Source: Pelodera strongyloides
Lineage: Eukaryota; Nematoda; Chromadorea; Rhabditida; Rhabditidae
Direction of reading: 5' to 3'
Length of the DNA stretch: 64,000 nucleotides
Assembly: GCA_036852015.1 (NCBI GenBank)
Contig: JAANDG010000172.1
Location: 1 to 64,000 of the forward strand
Both the position numbers and the translations under genes were made by a program. The notes beneath the pieces are model-generated. The model was given only the letters and a program-made list of their open reading frames with translations, was not told the DNA's origin and made no database searches. Numbering within the stretch: position 1 is the first letter of the stretch; each line of letters begins with the position of its first letter. This document shows, one piece after another, positions 47,701 to 58,800 of this stretch.

Positions 47701-50700
47701 ACAATGATGAAATAAATGAAGAAACTCAAGACAATTGAGAGTGGACCGAGCAATAGTGTCAGAAAAATAATTCGCTCGGAATTAAACAAGTAAAACCAAA
47801 CAAGATAGATCCGTGAGCGACTATTACATTACCAAATAAAATCGGATTGCACCTGCGAAAAAAATCATCACACAAGGAGTGGTTTGACAGGTAATAAACT
47901 ATTTCGCGCCTTCTGATATCATTGAAACGGGTGTTATCATTGATTGCTTTTCCTGAAGGAGTTGCTAATCACCTTGACAGAAAGGCAACAACGAACGTAA
48001 TTAAACTAATAAATTGTAGTTTGATAAATAGTGTTTAGAAATCTAACAATAAGCATAGTGCACGAAAAGGAAAGATTGCAAAACACTAAAAAATCAGCAG
48101 GAATTTAGTAAAACAAACTAGCCTATTAGTTGGGCTTCAAACAATATAATCTACTTAACTTGTTAGCCACGCAACATTAAGTCTAAAGCAGAAGATAGGA
48201 TTTGCATAAACAACATTCGACTATTCTAGTGCATAGCTTGGGGGGGGGGACTGTATTCACAATCATCTGTTAGGTGAGAGAGTGTGTTGGAGGGAGGAGA
48301 GAACAGGTGAGGCTCTTCCCGCCTGTACTGACTGATCCAGCAAACCGATCGATATTCCATAGGCAAAAAAGGACTAGTTCCCTCTGTTCTCTTGTGTCGT
48401 GCGACACCCGCCAGCCAACTACTACTATCTAACCGACAGCTGGCATAGAGACAGAGGGAAACAAAGATAGAGAGAGATAGACAGGGAAAGGAGCTATAGC
48501 TATACCATGGTAGCAGCCAATTAAAATGTGTATGTTAATTTAGCCTCTAATTCCTGGTGTTTACCTACGAAAAAGTAAATAATACATGCTCTTCAAGTAA
48601 GTTGGAGCGTTTAAAACATTCAGTGCACAAGGCATTTACGGTTACGAGACTGCTACTGCTACAAAATCGTTTTTGGTAGTTAGGTAGATTTCTCGGAGCG
48701 TTGAAACTTGTGCTGTTAGTGCGACTAGGGAGCGTTAAGTGTGTGAAGAGCCGAAGAAAACAAGAGCATGCGCTTCTCACAGTTAGACAATTCCCCTTAA
48801 TCAATCAATAAGTGCTTGAATGCCAAGAAAGGTGTGTGTATGCATGTTGTTGAGGGCTTGGCTTGGTGCGAGAGGAATATTTGTGCACCGTATTATTCAC
48901 GTTTCGCTCCCTGCTCTGTGTATATTATGCGAAGAGTATTGTATGTACTCCACCAGAAACTAGAATCTACAGTGCTGCGTAATGTCTATTGGTGGCATCC
49001 GACAAACCGTTCCAGAAGCCATCTGGGGAAGCACGCCAATAGTTGATCATTAGTAACTTCTATACTGTACGGTGCAACACCAGTAACCACCGAAAACGAA
49101 ATCGCAGCTTCACTAATCTTAGAAGCTTGGAAATAATGTTAAACTGCCAAGGGGATGCTGAATTGTGAGACTGGTGTAGCATTCCTTCATATGGTAAAAT
49201 TATAAAAATTCTGTTATTTCGTGTATTTGAAAACTCAACTATCTTGGTAGGTTTGTCGTATACAATAAAGGATGACAATTTTGCCCTTTAGATTTACTTA
49301 TTACTTAGTAATTGAAACTCGCGAACAAGGGTATTTTTAGCAACAAAGCAGGAAGCGTGCCAGCTTACGTAAAATCTCTAATCCTTCAAAACAAGCGGAA
49401 CAATAGCAAATATTAGGACTAGAATGCACGACTTAGCTTTCTTGTGAATAAAGTTCGAAAGCCATACCCGATTACTGCCCTAAAAACTCATCACTGTGCG
49501 TTTTCGATTAAAGGGAGCGCGCTACAAGTTCAAAGGAAATCTTTTGGGGCGAAGTTTGAAACTAAATAAATCATGCGGGTGTTCATTCGGTCATTCCACA
49601 CGCACACGCAAATTTTCTTCAATGCAATTCTCTCGTCTGTGTTCGAGACGATGACGTCACGGGCTCTTAAAACAGAATAAACACTATTTGCATTGTTGAA
49701 AACTAGTAAACGCTTCTATTGATCATTCACATACACATCAGTCTAACGTTCCTCATGTATCGCACTGCTCAACAAAGAGCTGACGGTCAGTTTCTACAAC
49801 TTCAAACCAACCAACCAAACCAAAGAAAAGCCCATATGAAATTGTTCCAAAGCATTCTAAAAAAAGTTTTTGCTCGATTGTCATATAAGGGGCACACCTT
49901 TTCATATAGCATAAAAGTTACAAATCGAAGAGGATAGTTCCAATAAGAGTCGGATAATAGACGTGTTTGACAAATAAATTATTATACAAATAAGGATCGC
50001 TTGTTTTTTTTTTTGCTTTCAGAACAGATCCAATAGTTGTGACTACACAATCCAATTAAGAAATTGCATGTAGATAGATGCCATTCAGGCTACACAGATA
50101 ATCTTCTAAAATGATTGGCATTGTAATGCTAATCACTATTCCATCGTTCCAATTAAGTAAATGTTTATAAAACAAAGGTAATTAGGTCAATGAGCGTGTG
50201 AGTTATACATTTATTGAGTGGTTTGTTTCGGAGAGGGGAAAGTTTTGGTGCGCAAAGGTAAGAAGTCGTGAGGCCGGTGCGCTCCTGTAAACAGTGATGA
50301 GAGAGTACTGGAATCACGGAAGCCATAGAGAACAAGATATTTTAGATAGAGACTCCAAGTACGCAGACCTCACCTAGAGACAATTGGACATGGTGCGATT
50401 AGACTAAAAGCCTTACTTACAATTAGTATTGTTATGCATACACTTCCGAAAATATAATATAATATTATCCCAATATAAGATGACAGACACGAGCTCCAAA
50501 TAGAACTCTCCTAGCATGCCGAAAGATTTGTGTATTATATTTTGTAGGAACGTGGTATGTTGCGTGACCGAAACAACAAATTTATTGTTAACAAAACTGA
50601 TCCACAAATAAAAGTAATATCGCGAAAGTAATTTCATTTGAGATTTATAAAAGACATCTTGGCTGAACAACTTCAGCTACGCTGTCTCTGCCATTGCTTC

Positions 50701-53066
50701 AGTAGGCCCTTGGTCCAGCACTCCTGAACAACATAAAATATGCCGAGAGGCGAAACCTTGGCGTGCAAGCGCAGCTTGAACGAAAACACACACAAAACGC
50801 CTAATACCTGCAAAAACAGCAAAATGAAGGAAATTTGGATCACTGTTGATACTATAGGTTTCAACGATTTTCAGAAACAATAACCTCTGCTTCGATAGCA
50901 CGAAATTCACATCGAGTACGCACTTGAATCGTTGCTGATCAGTTTTCACCGAAATTCCAGTTTCGTCACTTGCGCCAAGGTAAATCTGCCACGTCTGCCT
51001 TTTTGATGTTTTTTATGCACAAACTTGCAACTTTCCTTGTGAAGGAGCGAAAGACGTCGCGCATCGTCGAGCAGCTTTTCATGCAGGACTAGACGCATCC
51101 AATGAACAAAGCTGCCTTCGAACATAACCAACCATTTTTCAGAAATAAAGAATGCTTGCATAAACCCAAGTAAGACCTAATATTTTTCCAGACCGAACAC
51201 ATACTAATTAGCTATAAACATGGCACTGTTGTTCTGGCATGAATCATGTAATACGTTACATTGCTTTTAGAAATTACATGGCCGACATATCCCTTAGGAT
51301 TTTTGCAAACATACATTAAAAGGCAAGCCCACATGTTGCTTCACATCCCGTTTTAGTGCTTTCGATCATTCTGTATTTGTGTTTCACATCACGTTTAATG
51401 AGTTCGGTAGTTATGTATGTTTCATTGTATATGCAAATTTGTGTCCGTTCGTTTATGTAATTTTGAATGCACAGTTAGTTATTCGTAGTAATTGCAGGTT
51501 GTTTCACCTTGTTAATGGCTTTGCCGAAACGTTGGTGATTTGAATAAAGATAAGAATTGCGACTTGTCTTTTATTCTAAAAACCTCGGGAGTCCAAGGGC
51601 TCGACACGTGTCTACTGTACTTTGTTAACTACGGACGTCCCCATGAAGAGAGAAACCCTTCTTGATTCTGTATTTGGATGGAGCATTTGGGTTTATGCCC
51701 GACAACACAAATACTTCCATGGGACCAGAAATTATAGCAGAGCGAAGAATACAGTAGTAAGTTTCTCGTTCGTATGTTTGTCTCTTATAGTTGGTACCGC
51801 CAAGAAAAATCAGTCATTAATAATTAACTGAAGTCCCTCAACATTTTCGAAACTTATTCACTTTTTAACAGGCGCCTCACCCAAAATTGTTTAAACCTGG
51901 GGGGAACCTTTCCGAAATTTAAAGCTCTTCTGCAGAGCCCTCAACCCTTTGTTAGGGTCACAATTGAATTTTTACACTCTTTCCCTAGTTGCGACTGGAA
52001 ATTCCTATTCATGAGGAAGTTGAAACAAATCCTTTTTGGAACACGCATCAGGTTTCGTTTTCATTTATATTTGGGTTGATTGGGCTATACCCAGACGAGA
52101 CAACTTCTTTTCTTTTTCAGAACTCGTTAAATTGTGTCCCATTGAGGGTTTGGGACCTCTTATTTTTTGAGAGAAGAATTGCTCGTCGCAAAGCACTTTT
52201 GCATTTGGTTTGTTGAACAGAAGAAGAATAGAGTAAAGTTTTTCCCTTAATACCAGACAACCCTTTTGCTCGGTCTCTCTCTCTCTCTCTCTCTTTCTCC
52301 CTCTGTCATTGTCTTCTCACTAAAAGTGTCTGCTTTGCTTCTGAGGCATTCTTTTATCCTTGGTTACTGAAGAGGCAAAAACATGTCCAGAATTCGTTGT
52401 TACTGAAAGATTGTCAACGAGATGGCTATGTTGCTTTAAACAAATAATAAACTAAAATAAAAACGGTTTGGCTCATTTATATGGAAGTATTGGGCTTGTC
52501 ATAATATTGTCACTGCCGTCCTCTTCAATATTGTGACACAGCAATCATTGTTGTCGTTCTTACGTACAAGCAGTCACGAACATCATTATATGCTTACTTG
52601 GCTACTCGGCCATATCTCCACATGGGCGCTTCTCCCTTGTCTGATTCTTTATGCACATTTTTATTTAAAAAGATCACATTTAAATAAGGAAATCTATTTG
52701 AACTTCTGACTACTGGTACCTTTGTTGATGCAACATTCCTGCTTTCCCCTGGAGAATATAACAATCTCCCTTGGTTATCCTCTCTCTCTCTTGTTTTTGT
52801 CTTATTAAGAATTCTGTTGTCTCAAATTTCCACAAAACATGTTTTCCACCAAAATAAGGGTACTTACTTACAGGTGGTTTCGTTAATTATTTTTCACATT
52901 GTCTCCGGTCGTTCGGCATCTGACTAAAGCAGACAGCAGTTTGCATCGAGTCGTTTGTCGGCCTGAATTAACTATTTGTAGCAGTAAACGCCACAGTTTA
53001 AATTGAAACTCGCTATCGTGCTTTATTATTAACTCTTTGTTCTTTACAAGAAACTCTGAACCTGAC
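38739..53066. other. Gene-poor stretch between the PHD gene and the repeat locus
   Basis: About 14 kb with no gene I can recognise on either strand. It probably includes the 5' flank, and perhaps a non-coding first exon, of the minus-strand PHD gene. Local features are a mixed-composition, promoter-like block at about 48290-48490, a 24-base sequence repeated at 47488-47511 and 49871-49894, a weak coding-like segment at 50670-51160 (minus), and a TC microsatellite at 52274-52294. Confidence 0.5.
52274..52294. repeat. (TC)n microsatellite
   Basis: An uninterrupted run of about ten TC units, flanked by further pyrimidine-rich sequence. Confidence 0.9.
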
Positions 53067-53149
53067 CCGCACGGTGCACCGCAGACTTTCCCGCATGGTG
53101 CGGGTTTGCAGGACCGCACATGCGGGAAAGTCTGCGGTGCACCGTGCGG
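53067..53149. repeat. Perfect 30-bp inverted repeat (palindrome)
   Basis: Bases 53067-53096 are the exact reverse complement of 53120-53149. The 23-base spacer itself holds GTGCGG (53098-53103) facing CCGCAC (53114-53119), so the stem can extend to about 36 pairs around a 10-base loop. The arms contain CCGCAGACTTTCCCGCAT, the reverse complement of the repeat word in the minisatellite 300 bases downstream. The block is GC-rich in an AT-rich setting. Confidence 0.95.
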
Positions 53150-53284
53150 ATATGTCTGCAGGGGGAAAAATTCGAAAAATAATTTAATGCTTGTTTATTG
53201 TGTAATTTAGTATACTACATCTGTGTCATGTAGAACACTTCACATAACATATATTCTATGAATAAAGCCTCATAAGACATAAGC

Positions 53285-53355
53285 ACATGGGTGGAATTGA
53301 ACCCTGACCACTCATCTGTAGTCAGCGCCTTCAACCACTCAGCCATAACCGCACA
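53285..53355 (-). mobile_element. tRNA-derived SINE-like unit
   Basis: On the minus strand there is a canonical Pol III A box, TGGCTGAGTGG (53345-53335), and a B box, GGTTCAATTCC (53303-53293), at tRNA-like spacing. Between them is a tRNA-like segment with CTGACTACAGATGAG. The acceptor stem does not pair and there is no proper variable arm, so it is not a functional tRNA-Ser or tRNA-Leu gene. The likeliest reading is a tRNA-derived SINE head or a tRNA pseudogene. No poly(A) tail or target-site duplication was seen. Confidence 0.5.
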
Positions 53356-53470
53356 TGTGGCAAAAGGACGGAAAGGCGGAGACGTCTCTCCGCTGGCAGT
53401 CATTTGGACTATGTCCTAAGCGTTTTTGGGAGGCAACTTTTTTGCGTGGCGGGTTTGTCTGCAGGAAACC

Positions 53471-53745
53471 ATGCGGGTATGTCTGCGGGAAAGTCAGCGG
53501 GTATGTCTGCGGGAAAGTCTGCGCCTCGCGGTTATGTCTGCGGGAAAGTCTGCCGCATGGTTGGGCGAACAAAAGTGTCGCAATGTGTAATTTCAGCGAG
53601 TTTCCGCATGATGGCAGAGTATGCGGGAAAGTATGCGGGAAAGTCTGCAGCTCTGCGGGAAAGTCTGCGCGCACGCCACACCATGCGGGAAAGTATGCAC
53701 GCACGCCCAAAACGTGCGGGAAAGTATGCGCCGCACTATGCGCCC
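53471..53745. repeat. GC-rich minisatellite with unit TGCGGGAAAGTMTG
   Basis: Eight copies of the word GCGGGAAAGT lie in about 275 bases, usually within TGCGGGAAAGTCTG or TGCGGGAAAGTATG, with irregular spacing. The same word forms the arms of the palindrome at 53067-53149. Open frames of about 130-160 codons cross this block on both strands only because the repeat lacks stop codons. They read as repetitive VCGKVCG or TFPQTYP and are not considered genes. Confidence 0.85.
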
Positions 53746-54354
53746 CAGAACGTAGAAGTGCATAGCATACATATACAAACAAGTGAGAAGAAAAATACTC
53801 ACATGCCGTACACATTCAAGAGGCCTGGCTTCAATTTGGTGTGCTTTTTTTAACCACGCAATTAGGGTTGCATTAAGTGGTTCGAATGAACAAATAACTC
53901 TAAGCTCAAATGGGGGAAATTGAACTGAACAGTTAGCACCATAGCTCCAATTTACGCAGTATTTTGGCGTTCTAGATATCTCGCTCAATATTTAAGTTAA
54001 GCTTAGAAGGAATCTTTTGAATATAGGTTATTTTTGAATGCATGCGCTCGGTTGACTTATGTGCATCCTTTAGGTCCTACTTTTATGGTCTTTAACGTCA
54101 TAGGGTATTTTTAAACAACAACTTGTGATATGACTCCTCTGAGTTCTGGTGTCGGAAGACAAAATTTGTTGTTGGTCTCCGGCTTATTGTTGAACAAGGA
54201 CTGCGTCATTCGATTTCTTGAATTCTTGGTATCTGGTTTGTCAAACATCGTAGTCCAGCATTTCCATTGAAGCACTGGTTTATGTTCTTGAACTCTGTAT
54301 AATATTGAATAAGTGTTGCCAGCAAGACTTACCCTAAATTGGATAATATTTCAT

Positions 54355-54436
54355 GTTCAGGTGGCCGAGTGGTTAAGGCGATGGACTGCTAATCCATTGG
54401 GGTTTCCCCGCGTGAGTTCGAATCTCATCCTGAACG
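54355..54436 (+). tRNA. tRNA-Ser (anticodon GCT), copy 1
   Basis: 82 bases with acceptor stem GTTCAGG/CCTGAAC, A box TGGCCGAGTGG, B box GGTTCGAATCT variant AGTTCGAATCT, and a long variable arm GGGG-TTT-CCCC typical of serine tRNAs. The anticodon loop is CTGCTAA with GCT in the middle, decoding AGC/AGU. A T-run terminator follows within ten bases. Confidence 0.95.
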
Positions 54437-54821
54437 AATGTTTTTTGCATTTCGTATTATTATTATTATTATTATGTATTTTTTCTCAAAAACAAATGTG
54501 CACTACCCCGTGCAGAATCTGCGGAATCAGCTGCTTCAACGATGTACCACCAAAGTTCCATTTAATATCAATTAGTTGAAAGTTCGGAAATGAGGAACAA
54601 CAACGCGCTGTAGATGCATAGTATACATGTACGCTCACAGACCATGTGATGTAAATTGATAATGATAAATTATGTATTCGACAAAATTGTTTTTAATGCT
54701 GCAAATTGGTTCAGTGATGATAAGAATCGAAATAACGTTAGGAACCCACAAAATATTTGTAGTCCGTCGGCATTATCCTAGATAATAGAAGAAACTTACC
54801 ATAAATAACAAATCAAAACAT

Positions 54822-54903
54822 GTTCAGGTGGCCGAGTGGTTAAGGCGATGGACTGCTAATCCATTGGGGTTTCCCCGCGTGAGTTCGAATCTCATCCTGA
54901 ACG
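54822..54903 (+). tRNA. tRNA-Ser (anticodon GCT), copy 2
   Basis: Identical over all 82 bases to the copy at 54355, in the same orientation 467 bases downstream. It is followed by a run of T for Pol III termination. Flanking sequence is unrelated beyond a few bases. Confidence 0.95.
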
Positions 54904-55427
54904 AATTTTTTTTTGAATTGACCTACTATTACTGCTATTCATGACCTACTATAAAATGCAATTACGTTACCATTGGTACATAAAAGAGGAGAAGCTTCCC
55001 TTTTCATTGTTAGCTACTCCAACATGTCATACTCACGTTTCCAAATTTACTTTGTATTCAATGTCATCATCCTTGTCTATTTTGCAAGGAATTCTTGAAA
55101 TGGTACGTCGGTTCGAGCAACATATTCATCGCCCACGTTTGAATAAACATACATAGAGCATTGTTTGGCCATGTCTCGAGACGAGTTACTATTACTTGGA
55201 CCTTTTTTTCGTTCGTTGAAGCATTGATAAGCGAAATTCTTTTTTTGAAGCATTCTTTTGTGTTCAATTAGCAGTCCCTTGACGGATTCGGGAAAGGTTT
55301 GAAAAGACCATCATGATTATTCTCATTTTAAGGGTTTCAAGTCTAGTCCTGGTTCAAAGACCCAAGCACCATGAAAATGTATAACTCTCCGAAGTAGTTT
55401 TTGCCACATGTGTTCATTCCGTTCCAT

Positions 55428-55509
55428 GTTCAGGTGGCCGAGTGGTTAAGGCGATGGACTGCTAATCCATTGGGGTTTCCCCGCGTGAGTTCGAATCTCA
55501 TCCTGAACG
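55428..55509 (+). tRNA. tRNA-Ser (anticodon GCT), copy 3
   Basis: Identical to the two upstream copies, same strand, 606 bases after copy 2 and about 325 bases before the first tetraspanin coding exon. It ends with a TTTTT terminator. The three genes form a small tandem array. Confidence 0.95.
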
Positions 55510-55833
55510 AACTTTTTGCATGAACCAACATTCAATATTATTGCAGGGGAGAAACAGTTTTTTTTTTCAATTGAAAAATATCTGACCATGAGATGCTGAA
55601 CATTGTTATGTGCTTGGCCTATTGCATATTTTCTATAAAAAGCACATTTTCATTAAATGTTTTCTAATGAAAAAGTACATATCGTTTCATTTATCATCTC
55701 TACTACTCACCCCTATCTTACCACATTCTATTTAAAGTTTGTTTGATGATTTGCAGCCGCCGTTATATCTTCTATTGCATACTGTTCATCCGCCGATTAA
55801 ATACATGTATTAAAAACACCTTAATTGCAGGGT

Positions 55834-58800
55834 ATGTCACAGCCGTATGTGGAACTGAGCCCACGAAACCATGTAAGTTTACAATACAGGTTTTTATGAA
55901 GTGTTGAGAACTGGACAAGAATAAGTTTATTTTTTTTTATTTTTTTTTATGCTTTAACTAACATCTCATGGTGTCCATAACTACACGATGTCACATTTCA
56001 ATCATCGTCAGTACTTATAACAAGTTGGAGTCAAATTGTCCAGGATTTATTGTGTAAATCACCCTCACCGACATTTTTATGTGTGCGAGTGAGCTCATTT
56101 GAATTCGCAAAGTGCAGAAGTGTGGGAATTGACTAGTTTTTGAAAACAACATATTTTGGCAGTCACAATTTTTTTTGAATTAGCTTGTCGGAGATATAAG
56201 AACTTAGGCTTTTTAAAACCACAGGCCCTGTAACACTATACCTTTGGATTGTTTGCGTTGTAGTTCGCTACGGATGTGTTTGGTGTTTGTCCTTGACAAT
56301 ATATTTTATAAATGAAACTAAAAAAATTACCATCCCAATGCATTTTCCGCCTTCATAACTAACATATACTAGTGAAAATACCCTGTCCATAATACTAGGA
56401 AAGAACGTATGTTAGACCTGCCTCTGAACCGGGCCTGGTTAATTTGGGCTGAGCGAGGCTAGCTGGTGAGCTCTTTCGCAGCACTACCGAACAGTCTATG
56501 AGGTCTTTGCTTATACTCGACACACCCATCTTTATTCTTCTTTACTGGCCGAATCAAGTTGCGAAAAGTTGCACTTTGTGTATGGAAAAAGTGTCTAAAA
56601 AAGTGACGGAATGTATATTTACTCTGCACCTTCCGAACTTTGCTGTTAGAAAGACGGCAAGCAGCACGTTCATTCTTTCAATTTTTGCTTTCTCTTTTTT
56701 GCTTTCGGACTGTAAGCACCCTCAGCTAATGAAATGACTACTTTTAAGTTACTTTTAGTCCCTCGAAGTTTAGCACTGAACTATTTCTCCATTGCTACAC
56801 GTACACAGGTGATGTGCGTACACAGGTGATGTGTGTTATTCATTACATTCTCCTCCCTAAATTCTACTTTTTCGTTCATACTTTATTAAACTGTCTGTTA
56901 TCACATACTGCTTTAACTTTCGGTATTATAAGTTCTTCAATAATGTTCTGTAATATCTCTCAAAGTCTCCTTTATAAGTATCCCGATTTGAAAAATAATC
57001 TTCGTTTCATTGTTCCGCATTTTCCCACGCAAATAGCAAAGCTTTTTTTTATTTGCTGCCCGCAACGCGGTCACTCTTGCGTCGCGGCGCTCTCCCATAT
57101 ATTTTCTATTCAATTCGAATCGTATTTGTTGAGAAGAAAAGATGCTACTTGACCTTATATACCATCGGCCGACCTCCCGATCGAGCGGGCAGCGATTGCG
57201 CCGATTTGAGAGAATCCCCAACTATTACTCCTATCCCAAGGGAAACTCCCAACCGCCACCCACACCACCCGAAACCATTTCATATCATATAAACACGGCC
57301 TTCAACAAGCCCCTGGCTGTGAAATGCCGATATCATTTGCCAGCACAGAGTTTTTTCTAGAATTTTGTATATATGTTACCTTACTGTGGATCAGGCACCA
57401 GCCACTAATTCAGTAATCTGGCACTCTTTTCTTTATTGTTGTATTTTCTTGCGTCACTCAATGATCAGATATAAACTTTGGCATAAGCTTGCTTTTTCGT
57501 AAAACGCTTCCAAATTTTTGCGCAAGAAGTAGTTATGCATTTGCTTCTAATTTGTACTGCGGAATTAGGATAAGCTCCCAGAATTTACAGCGATTCAAAC
57601 TTCAGATAAATTAGTAATTATTATGCAGTCCTAGACATGCAACTTTTCGAGTTTTGTTAATCGATTTCCTCTTTCTAATGTATCTGTAGTTTGGTTGCTC
57701 ACAGATTGTTGCCATTTCCAAGATTTTTTTTTCGTCTTTTCCGTAGAAAAACTGTGCAAGCGGTGTTCCTTTACATGAGTGAACGCATCACGTTCTTTGA
57801 TTTCCTTCACAAGTGATGCAGCTTATCACTCAACCCATTGACGTTCCGTAATTACTCAAAGGAAAACAGTGACGCGTTCGCTTGAGTATGTTAGTTGTTT
57901 TCGAATACTTGTTTTCAAGCATATAAGCTCCTTGTTCTTTACAGTAACGTTTATGGTTTGCCTCGTGATGCATTCTGGATTAATTTACTAGTGTGTTCAA
58001 CCTTTCACAGGAATTGTTTGCTTCAGATCCAAAAATGTTCTCTTTGAGGGACAGCCTTAACTATACACATAATTTAATCTTTTATAATCTGTATTCCAGG
58101 ATATTCAGCTGCAAGCAGCAGCGATGCTGCTCCTTGATCGAATAAAGACCCTGAAATGGGACAAGGAAACGAAGAAGTGCATGTTCTATCTCTTCAACAT
58201 TTGCTTTTTGGTAGGTTTGCTCTTAACTTCATTTGCTGAGTACAGCTCAGACTGCTTGCTGATGTGCCCACCAGAGAATTCAAGTGTTTTCCTCACATGC
58301 AATTGCAACATATTGCGCCCACTATATTTATGTTTAACCTCGTGAAATTATCTCATAGCCATGAACATGCCACCCACTTCGATTTGTAGCATGTCAATTG
58401 GTGTTCAGTGATGTAGAAATTACGTGTCTCCCGTCATCTTCTTTTTACCGTTGGCACTCTCTTTTTTACTTTGGTACCGGCTAAAATTCGGAAATTTGTC
58501 TCAAGGTCACACGGTTCGAAAGAGGTCGAACTAGATTGACCTTCAGTACAAGAAAAACACTTGGGAAATGTTACTCGTTCTTTTAAAGTGTTACTCCTTG
58601 GCAATTTTTTGTACCTCTATATCCGCTTTTCTGTCGGTTGAACTTGGCTACATTTGCTGTTTGAGAATTAGGAGTGCTATAATTGATAAAGTAAATTATT
58701 CATGATATTCTAGGTGCTCGGTATTGGATCAACTGCTGTTGGAGTGTGGCTTTATTTGGAAAAAAATGACTTCCTCGAGCTGACCCCTTCTAACTATTCG

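Noticed and set aside
53339..53988. Overlapping open frames of 131-158 codons on both strands
   Set aside because: They run through the minisatellite and translate its repeat unit; they overlap one another on both strands.
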